Positions 26,683 to 37,800 of a stretch of DNA of 64,000 nt are shown piece by piece. Position 1 is the first letter of the stretch. Every line of letters starts with the position of its first letter. The DNA lies in NCBI GenBank assembly GCA_013397075.1, contig VWZS01006721.1:711365-775364 (forward strand), read 5' to 3'. The DNA comes from Rhabdornis inornatus. Lineage: Eukaryota > Chordata > Aves > Passeriformes > Rhabdornithidae. The notes beneath the pieces were generated by a model. The model was not told the origin of the DNA. It did no database searches and saw only the letters and a program-made list of their open reading frames with translations. The position numbers were made by a program, and so were the translations under genes.

Positions 26683-29004
26683 TTGCTTTGCACATGGATT
26701 TTTCAGAGCTGCTAATGTGTTAGTCATTAAGGTGACACCAGAGACCTAACGGAGGCTTTCGAAATGTTAATTCCAGAGCTGCTAGGCTATGACTGGTATC
26801 AGCTAAGACTATTAGCAGGCCTTTTTCCTAAGCAATGAGATCCAGGCAAAAACATGCGGGGCCATTCACCAGGCAGCTGAAGCTCCTGCAAGTGACAGAT
26901 ATTTCTCACCTCTCCAGTTCTTGCTGTGTAGTTTGGACAGGGGGGTGACAAAGGTGTAGCTTGGTTTGAGGTTTCAGGTCATTTCACATTATTCCTATCC
27001 CTAACGGGTAAAACCATACATGCTGCTGCTACTAAGCAGTAGTGGGACATCACAATTTGACTTGCTCCTGGCAGCCCTCTTTGGTGAGCTTGTGCCACAG
27101 AGGAACCCACACACTCATCATATTCAATGTCAATTGAAATTTGAAAAGTGGGCTGGTCGGAGTTTGCTCCTGCTCAGCCTCAGCACTGTGCAAGTCACAA
27201 CACTGCATTCTGGATGTCTAATTAGATACCTCCATCAAATACAGCTATAGTTTGTAAATGTGATTGCATTGCTTGGATTTTTACTATTTTAATAGTAATT
27301 CACCTAAGTGACTCCCGTTCAATGGAGAGGTGTACACAGGTCATGCTTCATTCAGCTGGGGCAGTTCAGTTTGATCAGCATTCAATTCTTGCAATGAAAC
27401 CTTCCACAATTAGGCTGGCCAGGACCTGCGAGATGAAATTGTGATAAAAAATGACATTTTTTTCAAAGGAAGCCTGAAATGCCTGACTGGCCAGACAGAA
27501 GGCAGCAGAGAGCTGAGGAATCAAACCTCACAACAGCCCTTGTTAAACCCACAGTGATGGAGCTACCATGCATCTTATTGAAACAATAAAAGCTGTTTTA
27601 TATGGATCCAAAAAAACAAGGGATTCGAGGAAATGTTTCTCACAGCTGAGTGGGTATTTCCCAGGACTTGTTGGTTTTATTACCTCATCTGTGTCCTTAG
27701 CTATGAGCAAAGCAGTGCTGAAAGCTCCCCATTTAAAGCAGGCCATAGCAAACAGAGATTTACCATCTCTCTAAAGCTTGTATAAATTTACCGTGGGCAC
27801 AAGCTCAACAAAAGCTTATAAAATAGGTACCTGTGGCTTCCAAATTAAGCCCATTTTCTCTAATTAGCCTCCTTCTTCACAATTTTCCTTTTTCCTCTAC
27901 TCTTAAAACAGTAAAAAAAAAGCAATGGCTATACTGTGAAGGCCATAAAATCCATGTGCTTATACTGAGCAGGGACTTGACATGTTGGAATTTTGCTGGA
28001 AGAGAAGTACAGACTTCAGCTGCAAAATGGACAAGGGAAATTAAGCGTTCTGGTAGACTTGGACATGGTTGTGAGAATTCTTATCCATTTGCCTAACATT
28101 AATTTCTGCTGGTTATATTCTGAAGGAGTTTGTCCTCTCCTTGCAAGTTAATTCCCAGCATAACTGTTCATTGTTTACAAGCCAGTTTATTTTAACTCCT
28201 CCTGCTGACAGAGCAAAACCTCATTTCATCCTTTAATCTGATGAAAGTCTTATTGAAAGCAGCCAGCAGAGAAGTAGTTTATGGCAAATGCTGTCCTTGC
28301 TGTTAGGTTATCATTGCAAAGAGCAGGGACAGGTAATTTGTTTGTTAATGTTATGCAACTGCAAATAAAAGACCTGTTCTAGGACCCTTCTGTAACAGAG
28401 GAGCTCTAAGCTAATACTTTTAATAAGTAGACTAAGAGGGGTGAATGGCTCTAGTGATTAGAAATGGTTACAGAGCAAAGAACGTGGTTCATGTGCTGGG
28501 CTCAGAATTAAATCTTTGCTCTCCACAAGCCCAGTTCACCTAGCACGGCTTTAAACTCTTTCTACAGCATTGGGAGAGTGTGTACAGAGAGTGCAAGGTG
28601 AAAATTCTAGTTATCTTTGGCTCCCTGTTTGGATTCTTCAGGACTAAGAGCATATCATCTTTCCCAGCTCTGTCACACAGGCAAAGGATACCTGCTGCCA
28701 CTTCCCTAGGGAGCATGAAGCATAAATTGGGCAACCCACAGCCTGTGCCAAGCTGCAGAACTGTCCCATCCTTTATTTTCAGCAACTTAAAATTTCAACC
28801 AGTTCTCCTGGAAGACAGTTATATTCAGGGATCAGAGAGAATGTGGGTGGGGGGAAAGCAAGTCCCTCTAAGACATGGACGTTCAAAACCAAGGAGTTTG
28901 TAGTTTCTAAATCCAGATTAAAGGGCCTAATAAAAAGTGCTTCAGATCTGAACAGTGGCCCAAGCACTGCACTAGGAATTAATTCCTGTGTTTTATTTAG
29001 CTGG

Positions 29005-29032
29005 TAAATGGTTATTTATTTATAACCATTTA
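29005..29032. repeat. Hairpin, perfect 11-bp arms
   Basis: TAAATGGTTAT at 29,005-29,015 and ATAACCATTTA at 29,022-29,032 are exact reverse complements around a 6-base TTATTT loop. The surroundings (TTTATTTAG, TTTATGGTT) repeat the same elements in degenerate form, suggesting local duplication and inversion. Confidence 0.85.
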
Positions 29033-31205
29033 TTTATGGTTCTCTGGAGAAGTAGCCAATGCTTTAGACAGATGCTGCTCCTAGGTAAGGATCTCAGAGA
29101 GAAAGTTTCTCTTCATCCTCTTGGCTGGCAGATTTATGTATGCTTATATGAACAATTCCTCTATGTTGGGCATGCAATATTGTCTGCCTCAAAAGAAGGA
29201 TGATCATGGCCATGGCACCTGGACCTATTTGCACATCAGTTCTTGACAGAAGTAGTGCTGTCTGGAGAGGTTAGAGCCCTTCCCCTACCCTCCTTCTCCC
29301 CACTGGGGCAATACTACAGCTAAGCACAGTGTGAGTAGCCATCCTTCGCTGGCCATATTGCTCGTGGCTGAAGCAGGGTGGAAGGTACAGTGATGTCCAG
29401 GTGGGAGAGGCATTGAACAGGACAGACTGGCATCTCTGTGTGCAGCACCTGCAGCAACCCAAACACACTCTCAGTCAGCCAACAGGCATTTGTCTCCACA
29501 AAGCAGTGAAAAAGCATCATCCTTTCAAACAGTCCCCTTAAGTCCTGACTTAATTGCAGGAGGGGAAAAATAAGTTCTACCAGAAGGACAGGTAGCTGAA
29601 TCACTCACAACTTACAGCCTGTAGGGGTGAGCCTGGATAACCAGGGAGGCTCTTTCTGCTACTAAGTACACATTGATCTATTCACTGCATGCTGAAAAAC
29701 TTCAGGCTTTTATTCTGTACCAACAAACCAAACAAATGCTGTCATTTAGGTTGTAGCAGATATTTACCCCCCTTCCTGCCTCTCCTCAGAGACATGAATA
29801 GTGTTATGAATGCAAAGAAAATATCTCTGAAAAATAAAAGGTCTCAAAATCAGTGGAGCCCAAGCTGAACTAAACTTAACAGAGCAGGCCTGGAAAATCT
29901 TCAGTTCTCCATAAAGACATCGTATAGAGGTAACACGCATATAACACAACACTTGATGGCCTGTTTGTTTGTTTTAGCAAACAACGTTATTATCAAATAG
30001 CTTTGAAATGTTTACACTGTTTAAACGTGAGGTTTTTCTCTATTTATTTATTGTTTGCAAAATATGGTCACCTTTTATCTTCACACAGAGATCTTGATTT
30101 TTACCTTTATCCAAAGTTAACAATGCTAACCCAAAAATTAATTCAGTGTAGGCGCTTAACAGGACAACAACAATAAATTCCTTCAAAACAGCTGGAGAAA
30201 TTAAGGACTATTAAGACATGGAGATGATGGATCAGATACGGTTTAAGTAATACTCTAGTACTTGCTTAGCCTAATTTAAATACAGGAAGAATATCACGTT
30301 TCATCAGCTTCCATCTCCAGATTTAAGAGCTTCTCAAGTCCTCATTTATACCTGAAGTGTCACTGGCACATACATTAAAGCTGACAAAATCCATTTACTG
30401 CAGCAAGCTGTTCAAGTTCATCTCCTTATTTTCTCCAATCATGTTAATTTTCCTTTAGTGTTCTTTGTTTATAAAAAAAAGAAACAAACAAGCACTTTGT
30501 GTTTATTAGTCTGAAGTTCTCCCACGAACATTTACATACATTTAGGAGCTGCACTTGTGAGCACTGCTGGCATTCAGTCCAATTGTTCTTTAAAATTCCC
30601 AGCACCTCTGATCCTCTGGACAATGCTCCCCCCTATCTCACAAAAACTCAAACAAACTACCAACCTTATAAAACAACCTGTCCCAGATGAACACCTTTCC
30701 TTAAAGGATGCTCAAAGTCTTATGAAGCCTGCAGCCATCTGATGTATAAACAGAAAATTAAATGAGAGCTTTATCTGAGGCTCCTATACATTACTGTTCA
30801 AAGAAAGTCATGCATCCTTTCTCACCCTCCCTCAGCCATGGGAAGAAGCTCTGGAGAAAACAACCCACAGCTTTTCCAGCATCCTCATTATAATCTTATT
30901 TTTTTTCCCTAAGAAAAGTGGAACTTCTTCTGCTCCTGTCTGGGAAGCAAAGACAGCAGCAACCTTATTAGCTGATTTTTTTGGTATCTAGCAAAGCGCA
31001 TGCTCCAAAGAAAGCTCAGCACTGGTTTCCTGCCCCTGCTTGGACCCCAGGTCCCATGGAACCAATACCCTAACACATCTGCCACCTCACTTACATGTGT
31101 GAGTCCAACCAGTTTAGAAATATAATCTTGGGGAAGGACAAGGAAGGAGGGAATCAGACATAGAAAGAAGTGTCATAGCAGCCTCTTATCCTCAACATAC
31201 AGATT

Positions 31206-31268
31206 AAAAAACAAACAAACAAACAAAAACAAACAAACAAAGCCCCCCAAAAAAACAAAACAAAAAAA
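31206..31268. repeat. AAAC-rich simple repeat
   Basis: About 60 bases of AAAC units and A-runs are interrupted once by CCCCCC. It is an impure microsatellite that might be the eroded A-tail of a retroposed sequence, but no retroposed body is recognisable beside it. Confidence 0.85.
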
Positions 31269-32411
31269 GTCTTTTTTGGCATCTTTCTCATTAGGGAAAG
31301 ATTATTTTCCCCCAATATAGGCAGAGCCCTCCAAATCCATTTACTTTTCAGGGAATCAGTCAAACCAGCCCATCCCAACAAACATAGGAAAAGAAAACAA
31401 GGAAACTTTTTAAATGGTGCCAATTCATCACTGCATCTTAACCCTCTTGCTAGAAAAAGCACAGCATCTTACAGCAGCTGAAATACTGGGCTGTGTCCCT
31501 CACTGCTGTTAATTAGCTGCCCTCTGTTGATTTATGCTGGCTGTCATCTGCTCCATCCAGCTGTATTTTCAGTGCTGTTAAGAACACACTCCGGGTAAAA
31601 AGCTTCAGAAATTCCCTGTGGTAACAGGACCATTTCTCATCCAGGTATCCTATCTGCAGGTATAAATCCCACTGTCTCTGCACCAGCACCTTGCAGCTAT
31701 CCCTGGCATCCCAGTACCCCCCAGTTCCTTTGCAAGAGTCTGTTTTCTTTCTTTTGTTCCTTTTTTCCTGTAGTCTCACCTTTGCCCAAACTCACCTGTC
31801 TCTTGAAGGGAGCCCTGCTCATCTCTCCTCTGTCTTTCTTTGCCTCTTCTTCCTTGGGAAGTCAGCAGTCAGGTAAACTTGAAAATGGTTCATTGCTAGA
31901 ATTTTTCACCCTCAAAGATCTGTAAAATACATTAAATATTTTCTTTTAATTTACCTCTTGGTGGTTGTAGTTCTATGTGAATGAAAGCCTACAAGGCACC
32001 TGAACAGTGGGGCATCTCTACCAGCCATACCTCATACCATGCATTGCTTTGAGCAGAGACCTAACCCTAAAGCCTCATACTACATCCTATGTCTTATTAT
32101 TTGTGCCTGTGGCTATGGCATAAAGCAGTGGTGCATTCCTGCCTTCTCTATCACCTCTCTGCTGTGCAGCCTCCATAAAAATCTTGGTTCTCCAAAACGT
32201 TTATTTCTGTCTCAAGCCTGAGCTTGCCCCTTCCTCTCACACCACAAGCCTTGCTGGGATCTCTCTCATTGTCAGACCACATGTGTGAGAACACAGCTTG
32301 CTTGCAAAAACGATGCTACTAGGGGACAGTTCATCTCACTCACAAGGGGAAAGGAAAATGAAAAAAATTTAAACAAAACTCACCAAACAAAGGGATCTTT
32401 TTGTCCCTGAA

Positions 32412-32480
32412 CTCTTTTTCTTTTTTTCCGCAAGTTTCCTCTTTCCTTTACTTTTTTTTTTTCCCCCTTTTTTTCCTCTG
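32412..32480. repeat. Polypyrimidine tract (T/C-rich low complexity)
   Basis: About 70 bases are almost purely pyrimidine on the plus strand, with T-runs up to 11-12 and a C5 run, broken near the centre by CGCAAG. It could also be described as an A/G-rich tail on the minus strand. Nothing coding is implied, although it creates a lysine-rich open frame on the minus strand at 32,369-32,572, which is an artefact of composition. Confidence 0.85.
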
Positions 32481-32609
32481 CATTTATTCAGGGCTCTTCT
32501 CTTCCTGCTGTCTCCAAAACCTGTTATCCTCAGATCACATGTAGATCTATATACATGTCTGAAGATAAGCACCAGCAGAAGTGCTCATAAAATCAGCACC
32601 CTGACGAGA

Positions 32610-32850
32610 TGAGATCATTTCACACATGCTGTTTGTTTCCTGTTATACTGGGGAATTTGCAGTGGCTGCTGGCCACTATAAATACTGAACCATCAAGACA
32701 GCTTTTTCATATATTTCACCGCAACAGTCATTGCTGCATTTTTGTCCTAAGAGTAATTTGATTTGTTGTAATCGATTTGAGTGGGTTTTCATTCTTAATT
32801 AACTGCTGTTATGATGCAATGATGCAATCCTTGTTCACAAACCAGAGGCT
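32610..32850. promoter_or_regulatory. Candidate regulatory block with motif cluster
   Basis: This AT-rich block holds a TATAAATA-type element (about 32,678), ATCGAT, TTAATTAA and the overlapping TGATGCAAT pair at its right end. The mix of homeodomain-like and bZIP cores in sequence free of simple repeats resembles vertebrate enhancers. There is no transcript evidence and no alignment, so this is inference only. Confidence 0.25.
32812..32828 (+). promoter_or_regulatory. Two overlapping ATF4-C/EBP composite motifs
   Basis: TGATGCAAT occurs at 32,812-32,820 and again at 32,820-32,828, sharing one T, so GATGCAAT is an exact 8-base tandem repeat. TGATGCAAT matches the C/EBP-ATF response element (amino-acid response element) used by ATF4 heterodimers in stress-induced genes. 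The match and tandem arrangement are directly visible. Function is inferred, and the site may be a slippage duplicate without activity. Confidence 0.4.
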
Positions 32851-33330
32851 AGAAACGAAATTCAGAACAGAGTAATAGCAAGAGGATGGAGGAGAGACTT
32901 ACCTGAAGCAGTGGGCTGTGGAGCCAATTAGCCAATGTTCATTGGTCTGCTCTCATTAGTGGTGTGAGGGGACAAGCTCAATCTTCTCATGCTTGTGGCC
33001 AGCACCCTGCAAAATTCATTTCTTTGTAAGTCTTAGCAAAAAAGACATATATCAATAAGAGCTGCCTAGTGCTGTTTTAGCAGACCCTGCCTTTTGCTGG
33101 TGGTTGGGCAAATCTGCCCATCATCACTAGATCATGTAGCAGAAAGCTGAGGCCATGGAACTTTACAAACACACATTCACTGCCACCTCTGCAAAATCCT
33201 CACTTGCAGTCAGAGCCTCCAACTGCTCATGGACACCTGCAGGGCAGAAGCATCTCCCGCCATCAGTCTGTCAGTCAGGCCAATGCACTTACCTTTGTTA
33301 CCTGGAATTTATGCTGTCATACCTCTGCTC

Positions 33331-33358
33331 TTTTTGTTGTTGTTGTTTGTTTGTTTTC
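33331..33358. repeat. GTT/GTTT simple repeat
   Basis: T5 is followed by GTTGTTGTTGTTTGTTTGTTTT, about 28 bases in total. This is a short impure microsatellite. Confidence 0.85.
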
Positions 33359-34599
33359 ATAAGACTATTAAGACTGCTTAAGATTTCTTAGCTGGAGCCC
33401 TTTTCAGTTGCTAACCTTGATTTTGGGAGTGGACTGAAACCAGGAGTCAAAGAGATTCTTCCAGAATACGTTAATCATGAGTGTTATTTCAGAGGTGCTG
33501 TTTGAAAAGATTGTTGTACAAGTCAGGAGGTTCTGTAAGCTCAGACTTGAGATGAAAAGACTTTATTGGCAGCACTCTAAAATTCTCCTCTGCTTTTGCA
33601 ATGCTGTTGCAGCTCCTACTGTAATGATACAAGGTGTGTTCTGTTAGTCTTTTCCTGGTATTTCTACTTCGATCAGATAACAGTGAATGCAAAATCACCA
33701 GCGTACATCACTTGAGGAACTAAACCAGGTATTATTGATCACAAACAGCAACTAGTTTCCCATTTTTTTTCACCCTCGGAGGAACCAGTCAGTGAAAACT
33801 AGGTGTTTTAACCAAGCCAGAAAAGGTATGAATTTGGCAATGATTTCTGTATGGTGTTTGACACCCTATGGCTCAAACGCTGTGGGTTGTCATTCTTTTC
33901 TGCAGAAAAAGCTCTAAGCTAGATTTTATGATGCACCATGGTCAGGATGTTCATGATGCCACTGACCTCTCTCCCTGCTCAGGAGTCAAGAGTGGCTTAA
34001 GATCAAGCCAGGTAATTGATATATCTGATCTTTCCTGTTTAACCCAGAATTGCAGTTTCCGTAAGGTAAAAGAGAAGTATTTATAAATTAATTTCTTTGT
34101 GGATTTAAGCCACAATATTTCTGTTTCCCACTAGAATATTCTAATACACCATTTCCACAGGGGAAAAAAATAATCTTGCTGGAAAAAAAACCCCACAATA
34201 TTTTTATAATCAGTCCTAATAACTAGCTCTGGGAACAATCTTCCTTTGCCTAGAATGAACAATATTATGAAGTTCTTTTTCGTCTAGTTTCAAACAGATA
34301 AGCTGAGCTGAGCTACTATAGTTGTAAGTTTTCCACAGATCACGGCCTCCGGGACATAATCCATTTTTTATCTGCTATGGGGTTGTCCATGTGAGAAGCA
34401 GACAGTTGTTCTCATCTGAAACACTAGTGGACTTAGAAGAAAGAAGTAGTAACATTAACAAACTATTCAAGCCATGTGTTGTAAGGAGCATAAACGATGC
34501 TTTCCTCTTGGAAAAATATCTCTCCTGATCTTGGGTTTCAAAATGTGGCGTGTTTGTGAAGGAGTCACAGAATAAATAAATGCAAACACTCTTGCACTG

Positions 34600-34870
34600 T
34601 TTCAGACCTGAACAAAACGCTGCTTAATTAAGTAAGAGAAAACCCATGACCTCCAATGAGAAGCTGATCCTTTCTTCTTATTTCCTACTGCCCCTCCAAT
34701 TCCTTAACAACAGATGGCCAAACAAGTGTTAATAATATTCCCAGCATGCCCAATGGCAATGCTGAGGAGATCTATATGCTGCTATTTACATTAATTGGCA
34801 ACATTGCCCCAATGGACAAGCTATTATCTTCCTAAGCTTTAGTTGTCTCTGTCTGAATACTTATCTTTAT
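34600..34870. promoter_or_regulatory. Candidate regulatory block (CNE-like)
   Basis: The block contains an E-box (CAGATGG), two CCAATGG-type boxes in similar contexts (CCCAATGGCAA, CCCCAATGGACA), TTAATAATATT, ATTTACATTAATTGG, and a GATA-type TTATCTT pair. It has no simple repeats, TE relics or open frames. Such mixed, motif-dense, repeat-free AT-rich sequence is typical of conserved vertebrate enhancers, but conservation cannot be seen from one genome. Confidence 0.25.
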
Positions 34871-37800
34871 CCAAGCGGTAAAGTCAAGGTCCCACTCTAT
34901 TGTTTTCTCCCACAGAGGGTGATTTATTTGATAATGTAGTTTCAAACACAATCTCTTCCTAAATTATCCTATCCATTCCATTATTTCTTTTCTATTATCC
35001 TGGAAGTCCAAAAGACAAGGTAAAAAAATTAGGTGCCAGATTCACTGTAAGTTTAGGAACTCAGACTGACATCTCTAAATCCCTTTGATGAGATTTTGTG
35101 ATGTCATTCTGTCTTTCCAATTAACTTGGAGTGGTGTACTGGTGATAGAAAGATTTGGTCAGTATTTGTCTTCCAGATATTGAGTAAATACAAGTCTCTC
35201 TACTTCATCTACACTTAGTCTTTGTTGCAGAGGCAATGAATATTTTTTATTTGATAAAGGTCATGGTTACTTTTTTCCATGCCACAAAAACACATTCTGT
35301 ATGTGTGGAAAGCATTGTAACTGGAGAAAAAATAAAAAAGTCTGGATCAGGGACTAGTCAAAAATGCTCTTGGGAAAAGCAGTTACATTTATATTATCAG
35401 GACAGGCAAGTCTCTTAATGCTGTGATACTGTCATAGCAATTCAAAGCTAAGCCACTTTATAAATATTAAATTCCTAAGGAAATGGAAATTCATGGTGTA
35501 CTAGTTTCAGAATGTTACTTCCACCTGTCACTTAGATCCTCAACGTATGGTCTCTGAACAGCAAAGGACTTTTCCAATATTAAGATGTAGGTGTCAGGTA
35601 TTTCCTTGTAGCTATGTTTAAGAAGATCATTTTTCTGTTGCTCTGCTTTTCTCCTGAAGGATATGTAAACTGCTTTCCTCTCAGCATCATCCTCTGCTCA
35701 CAAGAAGTGATTTGTGGCCCTGGTCTGCTGTTGCGTATCTCAATTAACATCTAACACTCACGTATTAGCAGAAACGAGTAAAAAACCTCTCCTGGTTGTG
35801 CAAGGAACAGCTATTTGAGACCAACACTCTTCGTTGACCAGTGCTCAAGGCCAAAAAGCAAACCCATTTTGTCTGGCTAGCATAACAGTGAGCAGGTTGG
35901 AGTGTGGATCCTGCAACACTGCACCCTTGGCCCTGTTCACTAGACTTTGCCTAAGACAAGCCATTACAGAACAGGCAGAAAGCCTGGCAAAATTGCAACT
36001 GGAGGCCTCTGCAAAAATACCTACAGCACCATCCCAGAAACAGAGTCGTATAGAAACATCCTTTAGTTGTCATGTGTAAAGTTACTCATAGGGGGACAGA
36101 CCTCAGACTTGCCCACCCAGCACATGAGCACCTGCCCGAAGAACAGCTCTTAAAAGCCTCATACAACTCGTGTCTTTCACTAAAAAAGCCTGCAGGTGCT
36201 CTTACTTTGTCCCTTTCACATATTGACCCTGAAGGACTTAGCCTATTTGTCCATGTAATGCTGAATGAAACTTTGTTCCTGCCTTAGAAGCTGTGAAATA
36301 ATGCCTTACTGCTTCTTGTCTGGAGTGAGGGCCTTTCTCAACTTTCAGGCAACATCTTGCAGACCAAGGAGAGATCTGTGTGCTCAACATCTTGTAATAA
36401 CTTGAAATCTTTGCCTTGAACCCACAGCTTTCTTGAGAGCAGGGTCACTGTACTGAAACAGAAGAGAGCAAAGCCCCAAGCTATCAAGCAGAGTACAAGC
36501 AGATTAGGAAGAAATGAAATTCATCAATACAGTGCCCTCTTGGTCAAAAGTTCACTAAGAGAGAAGGGAGCTGTACAATGCACCAATCTCCTTTTAATTG
36601 GCTTGAAGCTGCTTCCTACCACGCTCAAGCAGATGTGGTGCCAAAGGAAGCCATGCTAAAGCAGAAACTTTTAATTATTTTAAAATAGCCTGCTTCATCT
36701 TGAGAAGCTGTGGTTAGGACTTGACAGAGAGAGAGAAAACAAAAAAAAAAGTGAGAATTGGCTAATATTTTCTGAAGTAAATCTCTGAATTTACTTCCAA
36801 AACTCTTGTGACCAGAGTTTCTTAGTGCAAAGGTAAGTTATTTAGCAGCACATAGAAGAAATAAAAAGGCTGTGAACATTTCTGAAGCCACACATATTTG
36901 TGGCTGAATCATTGTGTGATTTCATGGGATTTATTTATGTCCTTAACTCAAAAAATTGTGTCTTTCAAGAGGGAAGAAAACAGACAACATAGAGCTTGTA
37001 AAAAACCACAAAACTGTGGTTTGGCTGTGGATTGGATATTCGAACCATTAATTTTAAGGCAGAATTTAGGCTTAAATGCTGTCACATATATATGACAACT
37101 GTAATTCTTTAGCAGACATAATCTCTCCTAGATAACCAACAGAAAAAGAAACAGTAGCTAAGGCAATTAAACCTGTTGCTCGCCATGAGTAGGTCTGCAG
37201 TGGATAACATGGGTTAAAATAATTGTCATTACCTTCAATCTTCCAAAGTATTTTGTGGGGAAGCAGAGAGGGACAGGCACTTTTGCTGAGGCACAATTGC
37301 TGTTCTCTGAGCCTCTCCTTCCCTCTGAAAAGGGCTGTACACAATCAGTGAGGGGTTGCTGCCACAGGGCAAAGATGTATTGGCCCTCCAAGTCCTAGGT
37401 GTCAGGATGAGTCCAGAAGACACTAAAGTAACTGAAATGAAAAATATGTTTGAAGACACAGTAAAGAACTTTGTGGTTCTTTTTGCAACCAAGAGGAAAC
37501 AAAAAGCTGCTGGTCAGAAAGAAAACCCTCTGCAGCAACATCCTATACAGGGCAGAAATGTTTTTATAAATTTTGTTGATTGAATTTTCTCTTTTAAAGT
37601 GCTGCAGTTGTAGATTCACATCTAACAAAGCCTAAAAGCTGAAAAGACAAGTCCCAGGATGTGCCTGGGATCTGCTCCTTTAAACTTACAGTTCTGGAAA
37701 ATCCATCTTAGAGGTGAGACCATTGTGGAATGGACCACAGGCCCATGATATGTTCATGTGGCAAGTATGAAACTTTGCTACAGATACGCCATGTAATGAT

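Larger units (their letters stand above)
20001..31205. other. Non-coding sequence with CNE-like blocks, no gene seen
   Basis: No gene or large repeat is recognised. The stretch includes AT-rich blocks (24,050-24,250, 25,640-26,060, 27,220-27,480, 28,100-28,380) with clustered homeodomain-like TAAT cores, as often seen in conserved regulatory DNA. That impression cannot be tested without an alignment. Around 21,860 there is a faint resemblance to a CR1 end that I do not accept. Open frames reach only about 119 codons (24,832-25,191 minus) and are unrecognisable. Confidence 0.6.

Noticed and set aside
31206..31268. A-tail of a processed pseudogene
   Set aside because: No gene-like sequence or target duplication is recognisable next to the A-rich repeat.
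32369..32572. Lysine-rich minus-strand frame resembling a nuclear protein tail
   Set aside because: It is the translation of a polypyrimidine tract on the opposite strand; composition explains it.
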